44,763 nucleotides of DNA from Eubacterium sp. (lineage in GTDB: Bacteria > Bacillota > Clostridia > Lachnospirales > Lachnospiraceae), in assembly GCA_024698965.1 (NCBI GenBank), contig JAILQM010000039.1, positions 1-44,763 on the forward strand, written 5' to 3'. Numbering within the stretch: position 1 is the stretch's first letter; each line of letters starts with the position of its first letter. The translations under genes and the position numbers were made by a program. Under the pieces are notes generated by a model. That model did not search any database. It saw nothing but the letters and a program-made list of their open reading frames with translations, and was not told where the DNA came from. Shown piece after piece: positions 16,781 to 26,765 of this stretch.

Positions 16781-19365
16781 CTTTCCACTCTGCCAAAAAG
16801 CTCATCTTCTGCCACATCTATTGTAATTACATCTTCAGGTTTTACTTTGTCCTCTAAGATGAGCTTTGCGGCAATTGTTTCTACGGTCTTTTGCAAATAT
16901 CTCTTCAAAGGACGCGCTCCGTAAATCGGATCGTATCCGGCATCTGTTATAAAGCTTTTTGCTTTATCACTGAGTTTTACGCTTATTTCCTTATCCTTTA
17001 ACCTCTCGTTAAGTTCGTTCATCAGAATATTTATTATGCCTCCGATGTTTTCCTTACTAAGCGGATTAAACATTATAATCTCATCAAGTCTGTTTAAAAA
17101 CTCCGGTCTGAATGACATTTTAAGCTCTTCATTTACCGCATCTTCGCATTCCCGGGTTATCTTTCCGTCTTTTTCAATACTTGCCAAAAGCTCTGAGGCT
17201 CCAATGTTTGAAGTAAGAATGATAATCGTATTTTTAAAGTCAACCGTTCTTCCCTGTGAGTCTGTAATTCGTCCGTCGTCAAGCACCTGCAAAAGTACGT
17301 TAAATACATCCGGATGGGCCTTTTCGACCTCATCAAAAAGCACAACCGAATACGGCTTTCTTCTTACTGCTTCGGTAAGCTGGCCGCCTTCTTCGTAGCC
17401 CACATATCCCGGAGGGGCTCCGATAAGGCGGGATACGGAATACTTCTCCATGTATTCAGTCATATCTATTCTTACTATATTGTTTTCATCATCAAAAAGA
17501 CTTGCAGCAAGCGACTTTGCAAGCTCTGTTTTTCCGACTCCGGTAGGTCCGAGGAAAAGGAAAGAACCTATCGGTTTACCGGGATCTTTTATACCGGCCT
17601 TAGACCTTATTATCGATTCGGTAACCTTTTCCACTGCTCCGTCCTGGCCTATTACCCTCTTCTTTAAAAACTCGTCTAAATGAAGCGTCTTATTTCTTTC
17701 ACTCTCTGTTAGCTTAGATACAGGTATACCCGTCCATCTTGATACAATCTTTGCAATCTCATCATCGTCTACGTTTTCATGAACAAGCCTTAAGTTTTCG
17801 TGCTTTAAGCGTTCTTCTTCCGCTTCAAGCTCTGCCTTTGCCTTAGGAAGTCTTCCGTACTGAAGCTCTGCAGCCTTTTCAAGATCGTAGTTTTGCTGAG
17901 CCAGTGCTATTTCCTTATTAATAGTTTCAAGCTCTTCTCTAAGGCGCTGCACCTTTTCAACCGATGTCTTTTCATTGTCCCAGGCCGCCTTTTTAACTGA
18001 GAATTCTGCCTTAAGCTCGGATAACTCTTTCTGAAGATTAGAAAGTCTTTCAACCGAAAGCCTGTCTTTTTCTTTTTTAAGGGCCTCAGCCTCAATCTCC
18101 ATCTGCATAATTTTTCTCTGCTGCTCATCAAGCTCTGCCGGAAGAGAGTCAAGCTCTGTCTTTATCATTGCGCAGGCTTCATCTACAAGGTCTATCGCCT
18201 TATCCGGCAAAAACCTCTCCGAAATATATCTGTCCGATAAGACTGCCGCAGACACCAAAGCGCTGTCTGCAATTTTTACCCCGTGGAAAACCTCGTATCT
18301 TTCCTTAAGGCCTCTTAGTATTGAAATCGTATCTTCTACCGTCGGTTCTTCCACATGAACCGGCTGAAATCTTCTCTCCAAAGCCGCATCTTTTTCAATA
18401 TACTGTCTGTATTCATCAAGCGTCGTTGCACCTATGCAGTGGAGCTCACCCCTTGCAAGCATTGGTTTAAGCATATTGCCGGCGTCCATTGCCCCATCGG
18501 TTTTACCGGCACCGACTATTGTATGCAGTTCATCTATGAAAAGAATGATTTGTCCGTCCGAAGCCTTTACCTCATCAAGCACGGCTTTAAGCCTTTCCTC
18601 AAACTCACCTCTGTACTTTGCTCCGGCAACAAGGGCTCCCATATCGAGGGCAAAAAGCTTTTTGTCCTTAAGTCCTTCAGGCACATCTCCTCTTGCTATT
18701 CTTTGTGCAAGTCCTTCTATAACCGCAGTTTTACCTACGCCCGGCTCACCTATAAGCACAGGGTTATTCTTGGTCTTTCTCGATAAAATCCTTATAACGT
18801 TTCTTATTTCACCGTCTCTTCCTATTACAGGATCGCTTTCCTGTCTTTGAGCCTTTCCGACCATTTCGTAGCCGTATTTTTCAAGCGTGTCGTAGGTAGC
18901 TTCGGGATTATCGCTTGTGACTTTCACATTTCCCCTTACTTCAGATAAAACCTTTAGGAATCTTTCGCGCCCTATTCCGTATTCCTTAAAGAGTTCTTTA
19001 ACAGCCTTATTCGGATACCTGATTATCGCAAGGAAAATATGCTCAACCGAAACATATTCATCTCCCATTGCCTTTGCTTCATCTTCCGCATGTACAAGAG
19101 CTTTATTTAAATCCTTGCCCATGTAAATTTGGCTGTCTCCCGAGACCTTTGTCCTTGCGTTAACCTTTGACTTTACATTGTTTGTAAAATGGTCGAGGTC
19201 GATTTCCATCTTTTGTATAAGCTTAGGAATAAGCCCGTCTTCCTGTGTTAAAAGAGCCAAAAGCATATGCTCTTCTTCTATTTCCTGATTACCGTAGTCA
19301 TAGACGATTTTTTCCGTCTGATTAATGGCTTCAATTGATTTTTGTGTAAACTTTTGTATGTTCAT
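16777..19365 (-). CDS. clpB: ClpB disaggregase (Hsp100 chaperone)
   Basis: An 862-residue protein, the normal ClpB length. It has an N-terminal Clp repeat domain (1-145), a first AAA+ module with Walker A GEPGVGKT (206-213), a long coiled-coil M-domain (about 405-525, Glu/Lys/Leu-rich) and a second AAA+ module with GPTGVGKT near 605. The coiled coil separates ClpB from ClpA and ClpC. With DnaK it resolubilises aggregated proteins in the cytoplasm. A perfect CIRCE operator and promoter lie upstream, so HrcA control is expected. The gene is monocistronic and converges on the AraC regulator gene. Confidence 0.96.
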   Translation of the reverse strand: MNIQKFTQKSIEAINQTEKIVYDYGNQEIEEEHMLLALLTQEDGLIPKLIQKMEIDLDHFTNNVKSKVNARTKVSGDSQIYMGKDLNKALVHAEDEAKAMGDEYVSVEHIFLAIIRYPNKAVKELFKEYGIGRERFLKVLSEVRGNVKVTSDNPEATYDTLEKYGYEMVGKAQRQESDPVIGRDGEIRNVIRILSRKTKNNPVLIGEPGVGKTAVIEGLAQRIARGDVPEGLKDKKLFALDMGALVAGAKYRGEFEERLKAVLDEVKASDGQIILFIDELHTIVGAGKTDGAMDAGNMLKPMLARGELHCIGATTLDEYRQYIEKDAALERRFQPVHVEEPTVEDTISILRGLKERYEVFHGVKIADSALVSAAVLSDRYISERFLPDKAIDLVDEACAMIKTELDSLPAELDEQQRKIMQMEIEAEALKKEKDRLSVERLSNLQKELSELKAEFSVKKAAWDNEKTSVEKVQRLREELETINKEIALAQQNYDLEKAAELQYGRLPKAKAELEAEEERLKHENLRLVHENVDDDEIAKIVSRWTGIPVSKLTESERNKTLHLDEFLKKRVIGQDGAVEKVTESIIRSKAGIKDPGKPIGSFLFLGPTGVGKTELAKSLAASLFDDENNIVRIDMTEYMEKYSVSRLIGAPPGYVGYEEGGQLTEAVRRKPYSVVLFDEVEKAHPDVFNVLLQVLDDGRITDSQGRTVDFKNTIIILTSNIGASELLASIEKDGKITRECEDAVNEELKMSFRPEFLNRLDEIIMFNPLSKENIGGIINILMNELNERLKDKEISVKLSDKAKSFITDAGYDPIYGARPLKRYLQKTVETIAAKLILEDKVKPEDVITIDVAEDELFGRVES

Positions 19366-19406
19366 AGTTTCTCCTTTCCTTTAGGGGCAACTTTGTTTTC
19401 ATCTAA

Positions 19407-19435
19407 GTTATACACCTTTGTTAGCACTCTGTCAA
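19407..19435 (-). promoter_or_regulatory. clpB promoter
   Basis: On the minus strand TTGACA (19430-19435) and TATAAC (19407-19412) are separated by exactly 17 bases. The -35 hexamer lies inside the CIRCE spacer, so repressor binding would occlude it. Confidence 0.82.
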
Positions 19436-19447
19436 GGCGAGTGCTAA
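19421..19447. promoter_or_regulatory. CIRCE operator (HrcA binding site)
   Basis: TTAGCACTC (19421-19429), a nine-base spacer, and GAGTGCTAA (19439-19447) are a perfect match to the CIRCE consensus. It overlaps the clpB promoter, implying heat-shock control by the HrcA repressor. Confidence 0.96.
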
Positions 19448-19471
19448 CCTAAAATTATTAAAGTTTTATAA

Positions 19472-19500
19472 ACAAAAAACAAGGCGCAAAACTGCGCCCT
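19472..19500 (-). terminator. Intrinsic terminator after tpiA
   Basis: In the minus-strand transcript GGCGCA pairs with TGCGCC across a four-base loop (19483-19498), followed by a U-rich run (A-run at 19472-19479 on the plus strand). It ends the gap-pgk-tpiA operon. Confidence 0.85.
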
Positions 19501-19521
19501 GCCTTTATTATTATTCTTATA

Positions 19522-20265
19522 TTATGCGTTTACAATATCACCGAATTCGGCCTTAAGAGATGCACCTCCGATAAGACCTCCGTCAATATCAGGCTTTGAA
19601 AGAAGCTCCTTTGCATTTCCCGCATTCATTGATCCGCCGTACTGGATTCTTACACTCTCTGATGTTTCTTTGTCATACATTTCCGATATGCAGTCTCTTA
19701 TTCCCTTGCATACTTCCTGAGCCTGGTCGGAAGTAGCTGTCTTTCCGGTACCTATTGCCCAGATCGGCTCATAAGCGATTACCATATTTGCCACATCTTT
19801 TTTATCAACTCCGGCAAGGCCCGACTTAATCTGCATTCTAATCCAGTCCATTGTTATTCCGAGTTCTCTCTGCTCTAAGCTCTCACCGCAGCAAAGAATA
19901 GGAGTAAGTCCTTTTTCAATGGCTTTTTTGACCTTGAGATTTAAGAACTCATCATCCTCTCCGAAATATTCTCTTCTTTCCGAATGTCCTATAATAACGT
20001 AGCTTACTCCGGCATCAACAAGCATATCCGGAGAAATTTCTCCCGTATATGCACCCTTGTCCTCTATATACATATTTTCTGCTCCGACTTTTACATTCGT
20101 ACCCTTAACCGCTTCACAAACAGGCACAATATCGATTGCCGGCACACAGTAAACCACGTCCACTTCAGGATTGTTTACAAGGTTTTTAAGCTCATTTACA
20201 AGAGCAACCGCCTCGGACGGTGTCTTATTCATTTTCCAGTTTCCCGCAATAATTCTTCTTCTCAT
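19522..20265 (-). CDS. tpiA: Triosephosphate isomerase
   Basis: A 247-residue TIM-barrel enzyme interconverting dihydroxyacetone phosphate and glyceraldehyde 3-phosphate. It has the N-terminal GNWKMNKT with the catalytic Lys, IIGHSERRE with the electrophilic His, [17 protein letters not shown] with the catalytic Glu and flexible loop, and [11 protein letters not shown] plus [10 protein letters not shown] for phosphate binding. The length is typical. It is the last gene of a glycolytic cluster, 27 bases after pgk, and is followed by a terminator. Confidence 0.97.
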   Translation of the reverse strand: MRRRIIAGNWKMNKTPSEAVALVNELKNLVNNPEVDVVYCVPAIDIVPVCEAVKGTNVKVGAENMYIEDKGAYTGEISPDMLVDAGVSYVIIGHSERREYFGEDDEFLNLKVKKAIEKGLTPILCCGESLEQRELGITMDWIRMQIKSGLAGVDKKDVANMVIAYEPIWAIGTGKTATSDQAQEVCKGIRDCISEMYDKETSESVRIQYGGSMNAGNAKELLSKPDIDGGLIGGASLKAEFGDIVNA

Positions 20266-20292
20266 TTTCTTCTCCTTTATCCGAAAAGCCGA

Positions 20293-21513
20293 TTATTTGT
20301 CATCTGCCGCATCAACACCCGGAAGCACCTTGCCTTCCAAAAACTCAAGTGATGCGCCGCCGCCTGTAGAAATATGTGTCATGGCATCTGCAAATCCGAG
20401 CTGGTTAACTGCTGCCGCAGAATCACCGCCGCCTATAATAGTTGTGGCATCTGTATCTGCAAGCGCTTTGGCAACGCCTATTGTACCCTTTGCAAGCACC
20501 GGGTTTTCAAATACTCCCATAGGTCCGTTCCAAACCACAGTCTTTGCATTCTTAACTTCTGATGCAAAAAGCTCAATTGTCTTAGGTCCGATATCAAGTC
20601 CCTGTTTATCTGCAGGTATTTTCGAAGAATCCACTACAGAGACCTCAATTTCCGCATCTATAGGATTAGGGAATGCATCCGCAATCACCGTATCTACAGG
20701 AAGAAGAAGCTTTTTACCGTTCTTTTCGGCCTTAGCCATCATTTCCTTACAGTATTCTGTTTTCTCATCATCCACAAGAGATGTACCAACTTCATATCCC
20801 TTTGCCTTAAGGAAGGTATAGGCCATTCCGCCACCTATGATAAGGGTGTCGCATTTTTCAAGAAGGTTTGAGATAACGTTAAGCTTGTCGGCAACCTTTG
20901 CTCCTCCGAGGATTGCAACAAAAGGTCTTACAGGATTATTAACCGCATTTCCGAGGAAATCGATTTCCTTTTGCATAAGGTATCCAACTGCGTTTTCTCC
21001 GCCTTTTTCCTTAATGAACTTGGCAACTCCCGCAACAGATGCGTGAGCTCTGTGTGAAGAGCCGAAAGCATCACAAACATAAAGATCTGCCAAATCCGCA
21101 AGCTCTTTAGAAAATGCATCGGAGTTTTTGGTCTCTTCTTCTCCTCTGAATCTAGTATTCTGCAAAAGCACCACATCGCCTGCCTGCATATTTGAAACAG
21201 CCTCTGTTGCGGCTTTTCCGGTTACATTGTCATCATTTATAAATTTAACTTCTTTACCGAGTTTTTCCGATAAGCTCTTTGCAACAGGTGCAAGAGACTC
21301 ACCTTCGTTAGGTCCGTTTTTAACCTTTCCGAGATGAGAGCAAAGCACTACCTTTGCACCATCACCGATAAGTTTATTTATAGTCGGCAAAGCTGCTGTA
21401 ATTCTTGTCTCGTCCGTAATTTTGCCATCTTTTAGAGGCACATTGAAATCACATCTTACCAGCACTCTTTTTCCTGCCGGCTTTAAATCATCCACTGTTT
21501 TTTTGTTAAGCAT
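20293..21513 (-). CDS. pgk: Phosphoglycerate kinase
   Basis: A 406-residue glycolytic kinase making ATP from 1,3-bisphosphoglycerate. It has the N-terminal [11 protein letters not shown] motif, [21 protein letters not shown] and, in the C-lobe, [11 protein letters not shown] and the nucleotide-binding [16 protein letters not shown] with [14 protein letters not shown] set the start at [10 protein letters not shown] (base 21513) because GGGAGG lies just upstream. The open frame begins five codons earlier, but that ATG sits before the ribosome binding site. The gene lies between gap and tpiA, with a hairpin separating it from gap. Confidence 0.97.
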   Translation of the reverse strand: MLNKKTVDDLKPAGKRVLVRCDFNVPLKDGKITDETRITAALPTINKLIGDGAKVVLCSHLGKVKNGPNEGESLAPVAKSLSEKLGKEVKFINDDNVTGKAATEAVSNMQAGDVVLLQNTRFRGEEETKNSDAFSKELADLADLYVCDAFGSSHRAHASVAGVAKFIKEKGGENAVGYLMQKEIDFLGNAVNNPVRPFVAILGGAKVADKLNVISNLLEKCDTLIIGGGMAYTFLKAKGYEVGTSLVDDEKTEYCKEMMAKAEKNGKKLLLPVDTVIADAFPNPIDAEIEVSVVDSSKIPADKQGLDIGPKTIELFASEVKNAKTVVWNGPMGVFENPVLAKGTIGVAKALADTDATTIIGGGDSAAAVNQLGFADAMTHISTGGGASLEFLEGKVLPGVDAADDK

Positions 21514-21530
21514 ATTTTTCCCTCCCATTT

Positions 21531-21566
21531 TAAATTAAAAAGGTGACAGACCTTGCCTGCCACCTT
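21531..21566 (-). terminator. Terminator-like hairpin between gap and pgk
   Basis: In the minus-strand RNA a ten-base stem (21540-21549 with 21557-21566, one G-U pair) is followed by UUUUUAAUUU. The plus-strand version would have an A-C mismatch, so the signal favours minus-strand transcripts. It is probably a partial terminator allowing more gap than pgk mRNA. Confidence 0.7.
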
Positions 21567-21586
21567 ATATTCTAACACATATTCTC

Positions 21587-22612
21587 CTATACTGTCTCTA
21601 AGTATTTAATTGTCCTTACCATCTGAGATGTATAACTGTTCTCATTGTCATACCACGAAACAACCTCAACCTGGGTCTTGCCGCCTTCAAGCGGAATAGC
21701 CATAGTCTGTGTTGCATCAAAAAGTGAACCGAACTTCATGCCGACAATGTCAGATGAAACAAGCTGTTCTTCTGTATATCCGAAAGACTCGTTAGATGCT
21801 TTTTTCATAGCCGCATTAATCTCATCAGCTGTAACCGTCTTATTTACAACAGCAAAAAGAAGTGTTGTAGAACCTGTAGGTGTAGGAACTCTCTGAGCAG
21901 CTCCGATAAGCTTTCCGTTAAGCTCCGGAATAACCAAACCGATTGCCTTTGCTGCTCCTGTTGAATTAGGTACAATATTTTCTGCTGCCGCACGTCCTCT
22001 TCTAAGGTCGCCTTTTCTGTGCGGTCCGTCAAGTACCATCTGATCTCCCGTATAAGCGTGGATTGTGCACATGATTCCGGACTCAATGGATGCAAAATCA
22101 TTAAGTGCCTTAGCCATAGGTGCAAGGCAGTTGGTTGTGCATGATGCTGCCGAAATAATAACATCGTCTTTTGTAAGTTCTTTATGATTTACGTTGTAAA
22201 CGATTGTCTTTACATCATTTCCCGCAGGTGCAGAAATAACAACCTTCTTTGCTCCGGCATTAATATGAGCCTGAGCTTTCTCCTTTGATGTATAAAAGCC
22301 CGAGCACTCAAGAACCACATCGACTCCGAGATCCTTCCATGGGCAGTTGTTTGCATCAGCTTCCTTGTAAATCTTAATTGTTGTTCCTTTTACCGTAATT
22401 GTTCCGGCCTCATCATCAGCTGTTACATCATCCTCGTGACCGATTTCCACATATCTGCCCTGAGTTGTATCATATTTAAGAAGATGCGCAAGCATCTTAG
22501 GACTTGTCAAATCATTAATTGCAACGATTTCGTAATCTTTGTCCCCAAACATCTGTCTAAATGCCAGACGACCTATTCTTCCGAATCCGTTAATAGCTAC
22601 CTTAACTGCCAT
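21587..22612 (-). CDS. gap: Glyceraldehyde-3-phosphate dehydrogenase (type I)
   Basis: A 341-residue glycolytic enzyme. The N-terminal NAD-binding motif is [16 protein letters not shown] (4-19), the catalytic motif is [12 protein letters not shown] with Cys158, and it ends with [15 protein letters not shown]. Asp34 in INDLTS indicates NAD rather than NADP preference. It makes 1,3-bisphosphoglycerate for pgk downstream. It has its own promoter in the gap after hflX and a good AGGAGG. Confidence 0.97.
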   Translation of the reverse strand: MAVKVAINGFGRIGRLAFRQMFGDKDYEIVAINDLTSPKMLAHLLKYDTTQGRYVEIGHEDDVTADDEAGTITVKGTTIKIYKEADANNCPWKDLGVDVVLECSGFYTSKEKAQAHINAGAKKVVISAPAGNDVKTIVYNVNHKELTKDDVIISAASCTTNCLAPMAKALNDFASIESGIMCTIHAYTGDQMVLDGPHRKGDLRRGRAAAENIVPNSTGAAKAIGLVIPELNGKLIGAAQRVPTPTGSTTLLFAVVNKTVTADEINAAMKKASNESFGYTEEQLVSSDIVGMKFGSLFDATQTMAIPLEGGKTQVEVVSWYDNENSYTSQMVRTIKYLETV

Positions 22613-22660
22613 AATAAAACCTCCTACATGTTCGTTAAAAAATATACAATATTTTCATAT

Positions 22661-22689
22661 ATAATACTTCTTTTTAACGGCAATTACAA
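22661..22689 (-). promoter_or_regulatory. gap promoter
   Basis: On the minus strand TTGTAA (22684-22689) and TATTAT (22661-22666) are 17 bases apart, giving a leader of about 45 bases to the gap start. Confidence 0.65.
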
Positions 22690-22726
22690 GAATATGCTAT
22701 GTTTTTATTACTGTACAATCTTTGCC

Positions 22727-23962
22727 TTACAGAGTTCCGTATATCTCGCCCGGCACATAAGCCTTAACCCTTATGCCTTCCGCTACGTACTCTTCTTCCA
22801 AAAGCTCACCGTATTTTCTGATCTGTTGTATTTTACCGGCCTCATTATAAGGAAATACTTTCTCAATAAGGATTTTATCCTCTCTGAGAATTTCTTCCAG
22901 CGTATTTTTAAGTTCATCTATACCGGCGCCCTTTTTAATTGCGGTATAAAGGTTATAATCTGCGGTAAAGTCTCTGAAATTCTTTTCTCCTTCAACTTTA
23001 TCCATCTTGTTAAAAAGAGTAATTATCTTTTTGCCGCTTGCCCCAAGCTTATTTAAGGTCTCGTAAACTACAGCTATATGCTCGTCCATCTGCGGATTGG
23101 ATGCATCGACAACATGGATGATATAGTCGGCATATTTTGCTTCCTCAAGCGTCGACTTAAAAGCCTCGATCAGATGATGAGGCAGCTTTCTAATAAACCC
23201 TACAGTATCGGTTAAAAGAATCTCCTGTCCGCTTTCAAGTTTAAGCGGTCTTGTGGTCGGATCTAAGGTTGCGAAAAGTTTATCTTCCTCAAGCACTCCG
23301 GCCTGCGTTACGGTATTTAAAAGAGTTGATTTCCCGGCATTGGTATATCCCACTATTGCGGCAACCTTTGTATGTGAGCTCTGTCTTTGAGCCCTTGTCA
23401 CCTCTCTGTGCCTTGCAATTTCCTCGAGCTCTTTTTTCAGCTGGGAAATGCGGTCTCTGATATAACGTCTGTCCATCTCTATTTTTTTCTCACCCGGTCC
23501 TCTGGTACCTATACCGCCTCCGAGTCTTGAAAGCGATGTACCGAATCCCGCAAGATGAGAAAGCATATATCTTTGCTGGGCAAGTTCAACCTGCACCTTT
23601 CCTTCGGCAGATGAAGCCCTTGAAGCAAAGATGTCCAAAATAACGAGAGTTCTGTCCATTACCTTGGTGTCGAGTTCTTCTCTTAAATTTCTGATCTGGG
23701 CGGGTGAGAGCTCATCATCGCATACAATCCCCACAGCCTCAGTATCGTAAATGAGTTCTTTTAGCTCCTCTATTTTACCCTTTCCTATATAAGTGCCCGG
23801 GTGAAAGCTGTCTCTTGCCTGAGTGAGTCTGCCGACTGCTACGGCTCCCGCAGTTTCGACAAGCTCCTCAAGTTCATCAAGTGAGCGCTCCGCCTCGTCT
23901 GCCTCTCCGAGATAGGCCGCGACAAGGATAACTTTTTCCTGTTTTTTCTCGGTATCTATCAT
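22727..23962 (-). CDS. hflX: HflX ribosome-associated GTPase
   Basis: A 411-residue GTPase. The N-terminal HflX domain contains SFHPGTYIGKGKIEELK and the glycine-rich linker LSRLGGGIGTRGPGEKK (145-160). The G domain has G1 GYTNAGKST (205-213), G3 DTVGF (252-256) and G4 NKMD (328-331). HflX splits stalled or hibernating 70S ribosomes, mainly under stress. The start follows GAGGTGACAT. It lies downstream of a Nudix gene and a TPR lipoprotein gene on the same strand, possibly one transcript, and no terminator separates it from gap. Confidence 0.95.
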   Translation of the reverse strand: MIDTEKKQEKVILVAAYLGEADEAERSLDELEELVETAGAVAVGRLTQARDSFHPGTYIGKGKIEELKELIYDTEAVGIVCDDELSPAQIRNLREELDTKVMDRTLVILDIFASRASSAEGKVQVELAQQRYMLSHLAGFGTSLSRLGGGIGTRGPGEKKIEMDRRYIRDRISQLKKELEEIARHREVTRAQRQSSHTKVAAIVGYTNAGKSTLLNTVTQAGVLEEDKLFATLDPTTRPLKLESGQEILLTDTVGFIRKLPHHLIEAFKSTLEEAKYADYIIHVVDASNPQMDEHIAVVYETLNKLGASGKKIITLFNKMDKVEGEKNFRDFTADYNLYTAIKKGAGIDELKNTLEEILREDKILIEKVFPYNEAGKIQQIRKYGELLEEEYVAEGIRVKAYVPGEIYGTL

Positions 23963-24004
23963 ATGTCACCTCATAAACCGCTGTGCGGCTCTATAGAAAA
24001 AGGT

Positions 24005-24517
24005 TTATTCAAACACTTTTTTAATGCTGTCGTAATGTAGGAAAATTCCCTGCTTTGCAAAATCTTCTATATCGGATAAATTCGCAAGCATAAATCCGCT
24101 TGTCTCATCCTCCTGCGGACGCACGTCTTTTTCGTCAAAGTCTGCCGTAAATCTGTAGACATCCACAAAATAGTTATCGCCTTCGCCCGGGTTTTCTCTG
24201 TGATAAGTAAAACAGTATCCGCCCTCTGCATTTGTAACATCTATTCCGGTTTCTTCCAAAACCTCTCTTTTCACGGCATCTTCCGATTTTTCTCCGGCCA
24301 TAACACCTCCGCCTGATACTTCCCAGTGTCCCGGTGCCCAGGATTTGTCCATGGCTCTTTTTGTAATAAGATATTTTCCTTCTTTGTTTCTTACCACTCC
24401 CAGAACCGTAAGATGATATTCGTCATCTTTAAGAATCCAGTCGTTTCTCTTCATTGTTCTTCCGGTAAGATTTTTGTTTTTGTCGTATATGTCCCAGCGT
24501 TCTTCTTCTTTGTTCAT
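24005..24517 (-). CDS. Nudix hydrolase
   Basis: A 170-residue protein with a complete Nudix box at 70-92: G70-x5-E76-x7-REVLEETGI. The N-terminus (EERWDIYDKNKNLTGRTM) resembles the YfcD/isopentenyl-diphosphate-isomerase-like Nudix group. These hydrolyse nucleoside diphosphate-linked compounds; the substrate cannot be deduced here. The isomerase assignment is unlikely because the box is a full hydrolase signature. The start is supported by AGAGGA, and it begins six bases after the TPR lipoprotein gene ends, so the two are probably co-translated. Confidence 0.9.
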   Translation of the reverse strand: MNKEEERWDIYDKNKNLTGRTMKRNDWILKDDEYHLTVLGVVRNKEGKYLITKRAMDKSWAPGHWEVSGGGVMAGEKSEDAVKREVLEETGIDVTNAEGGYCFTYHRENPGEGDNYFVDVYRFTADFDEKDVRPQEDETSGFMLANLSDIEDFAKQGIFLHYDSIKKVFE

Positions 24518-24523
24518 TTTCCT

Positions 24524-25384
24524 CTACCTATTCTTCAAAAATGTATATTCGTTTTGACCGTCTTCATCATCGGGATATGCTGCAACATATTCTTCAATTG
24601 CGGCTTTTGCGTTATCCCATTCGGCCATGTATTCATAGCAAATAACCTTTGCAAACATAAGCTGCTGCTTTACGGTTTCATCTTCGATTGAAAGCCCGTC
24701 TTCTATTAAAGAAAGTGCCGTCTCGTACTCACCGTTTTCTATATTAATATTCGCAAGATATATTGTCGCCGTCTCTTCGCCCTTTTCAAGCGCACTTTCC
24801 AAAAAGCTTAAAGCCTCGTCAAAGTTGCCGGTCTTATAATACGCCCATCCAATGTTTTTAAGGGTTTCGCCGTCCTTTCCTTTTAGCTCTAAAATCGCCT
24901 CATAATACGAAAGAGCAAGTTCATCTTCACCGGCATTTTCAAGGTTTGCCGCAATCTGCAAAAGCATAGACGAATCACCGTCGTTATATTTAAGTGCATT
25001 TTCGTAGTCTGCGGATGCGCCTTCAATATCCCCGTTTTCAAGATAAACCGTTCCTCTTAAATAGTAAGCTCTCCAGTCTTTTTTCCTGAGCTCTATAATT
25101 CCGTCGTATGTATTTAAAGCATCAATTGTCTCTCCGTTTTTATACTGACAAAGCGCTTTATAAAAGCATATGTCAAGCTCTGTCTTTGTAAAAAATCCGT
25201 AGGTCTGATTAAGAGCCTTGTCAAACATTTCCTCTGCAAGCTCATACTCTCCGGCTTCAAGAAGGGCTATACCTTCTTCTCTGTATTCTTTTTCTTTCTT
25301 GGTCGCACTGCCCGGCAGAGTACATCCCGTAAGAAACGCCGCCGCCAAAGCAAAAACGATAATTAAAACAATGTGTTTTTTCAT
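24524..25384 (-). CDS. TPR-repeat lipoprotein
   Basis: A 286-residue protein starting MKKHIVLIIVFALAAAFLTG then Cys21, a lipoprotein signal with lipobox LTGC. The rest is a chain of tetratricopeptide repeats, for example LRGTVYLENGDIEGASADYE, IGWAYYKTGNFDEALSFLES and YLANINIENGEYETALSLIE. Such proteins are usually scaffolds at the membrane outer face; no partner is evident. I chose ATG 25384 because AAAGAGA lies six bases upstream. An ATG two codons earlier is too close to that site, and the longest frame starts at a TTG at 25402. Confidence 0.85.
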   Translation of the reverse strand: MKKHIVLIIVFALAAAFLTGCTLPGSATKKEKEYREEGIALLEAGEYELAEEMFDKALNQTYGFFTKTELDICFYKALCQYKNGETIDALNTYDGIIELRKKDWRAYYLRGTVYLENGDIEGASADYENALKYNDGDSSMLLQIAANLENAGEDELALSYYEAILELKGKDGETLKNIGWAYYKTGNFDEALSFLESALEKGEETATIYLANINIENGEYETALSLIEDGLSIEDETVKQQLMFAKVICYEYMAEWDNAKAAIEEYVAAYPDDEDGQNEYTFLKNR

Positions 25385-25420
25385 CTTCATTCTCTTTTTC
25401 AATATGTTATTTTAACTACA

Positions 25421-25470
25421 TTAGTATAATTTAAAAGGCTTGAAGTGGCAAGTCATTTAAATTATACTAA
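25421..25470. repeat. 50-bp near-perfect dyad between divergent genes
   Basis: Arms TTAGTATAATTTAAA-A-GGCTTG (25421-25442) and CAAGTC-A-TTTAAATTATACTAA (25449-25470) surround the loop AAGTGG. Fifteen outer pairs are perfect, followed by one A/A mismatch and six inner pairs. Each arm contains TATAAT. It may be a regulatory palindrome or a folded leader. Confidence 0.75.
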
Positions 25471-25490
25471 TATGTATCTTGAAACAGCAA
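25461..25490 (-). promoter_or_regulatory. Candidate promoter of the TPR lipoprotein gene
   Basis: On the minus strand TTGCTG (25485-25490) and TATAAT (25461-25466) are 18 bases apart. The -10 lies inside the dyad, and a transcript from here would include most of the hairpin. Confidence 0.5.
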
Positions 25491-25529
25491 AAACACTGAT
25501 TTTTATTATAACTATACGAGGAGGTAATC

Positions 25530-26765
25530 ATGAGTAGTGAAATAAGAGACATCTCACTTGCCGAAAGCGGCGAACATAAAATAAACTGGGTGCGCAAAAA
25601 CTGCCCTCTTCTTCGTTCTTTGGAAGAAGACTTTACAAAAGAACAGCCTTTTAAGGGATTAAAGGTCGCTCTTTCAGTACATTTGGAAGCAAAAACCGCA
25701 TATCTTTGCAAGGTGCTTGCGGCAGGAGGCGCCGAAATGTATGTTACGGGCTCAAATCCTCTCTCTACACAAGACGATGTGGCTGCAGCCCTTGTAGCGG
25801 CAGGCCTTAACGTCTTCGCCTGGTATAACTCTACAGACGAAGAATACAACCACCACATAAGAAAAGTTCTTGAAGTGGGACCTCAGATAATAATAGATGA
25901 CGGCGGAGATCTTGTTCATATGCTCCATACCGAAATGCCTGAGCTTATAGACGGCGTAATAGGCGGATGCGAAGAGACAACAACAGGAGTTATCCGTCTT
26001 AAAGCCATGGCTGAAAGAGGAGATCTTAAATTCCCTATGGTTCTTGTAAACAATGCGGACTGCAAGCATCTGTTTGACAATCGCTACGGTACGGGCCAGT
26101 CGGTTTGGGACGGTATTAACCGCACAACCAACCTTATTGTTGCCGGAAAAACCGTTGTTGTTGCCGGATACGGTTGGTGCGGCAAAGGTGTTGCAATGAG
26201 GGCCAAGGCTCTAGGAGCAAGAGTCATTGTCACAGAAATAGATCCTATTAAAGCAATTGAAGCAGTAATGGACGGCTATGATGTAATGAAGATGAACGAA
26301 GCCGCAAAATACGGTGATTTCTTTATCACAGTAACAGGCTGCAACAAGGTCATTACAGAGGATGCCTTTAAGGTAATGAAAGAAGGAGCAATCCTTTGCA
26401 ATGCAGGTCATTTTGACTGCGAAATTGATATGGCCTATTTAAAGGCAAATGCGTCTGATATCGCTGAAGAGCGAAACAACATTATGGGATATACGGTATT
26501 CGGCCGCAGAATTTATGTCCTCGGAGAAGGTCGCCTTGTAAATCTTGCTTGTGGCGACGGTCATCCGGCAGAGATAATGGATATGAGCTTTGCAATCCAG
26601 GCTCTTTCGGCAAAATATCTTGCCACCCATAAAGGCTCAATAAATTCAAAACTCATCGATGTACCAAAAGAAGTAGACAACGAAGTTGCCGTAAGAAAGC
26701 TCAGCTTCCTCGGCAAATATGTAGATGTACTTACTGCCGAACAGGAGGCATATTTAAATTCATGA
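25530..26765 (+). CDS. ahcY: Adenosylhomocysteinase (S-adenosylhomocysteine hydrolase)
   Basis: A 411-residue cytosolic NAD enzyme splitting S-adenosylhomocysteine into adenosine and homocysteine, relieving product inhibition of methyltransferases. Visible features are His51 in SVHLEAKTA, Asp127 in DDGGD, the Glu pair in GGCEETTTG (149-150), Lys179 and Asp183 in DCKHLFDN, and the NAD motif GYGWCGKG (213-220). It ends at AEQEAYLNS and lacks the C-terminal Lys/Tyr extension of bacterial/eukaryotic long forms, resembling the shorter archaeal/Thermotoga type. AGGAGG gives the start. The stop overlaps the tex start (ATGA). Confidence 0.96.
   Translation: MSSEIRDISLAESGEHKINWVRKNCPLLRSLEEDFTKEQPFKGLKVALSVHLEAKTAYLCKVLAAGGAEMYVTGSNPLSTQDDVAAALVAAGLNVFAWYNSTDEEYNHHIRKVLEVGPQIIIDDGGDLVHMLHTEMPELIDGVIGGCEETTTGVIRLKAMAERGDLKFPMVLVNNADCKHLFDNRYGTGQSVWDGINRTTNLIVAGKTVVVAGYGWCGKGVAMRAKALGARVIVTEIDPIKAIEAVMDGYDVMKMNEAAKYGDFFITVTGCNKVITEDAFKVMKEGAILCNAGHFDCEIDMAYLKANASDIAEERNNIMGYTVFGRRIYVLGEGRLVNLACGDGHPAEIMDMSFAIQALSAKYLATHKGSINSKLIDVPKEVDNEVAVRKLSFLGKYVDVLTAEQEAYLNS

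Noticed and set aside
24005-24517. Isopentenyl-diphosphate isomerase
   Set aside because: The protein carries a complete Nudix hydrolase box, and the isomerase active-site Cys and Glu motifs are not seen.
25403-25529. SAH or SAM riboswitch before ahcY
   Set aside because: The only structure is a simple long dyad with a six-base loop; I could not match conserved riboswitch cores or multibranch junctions.
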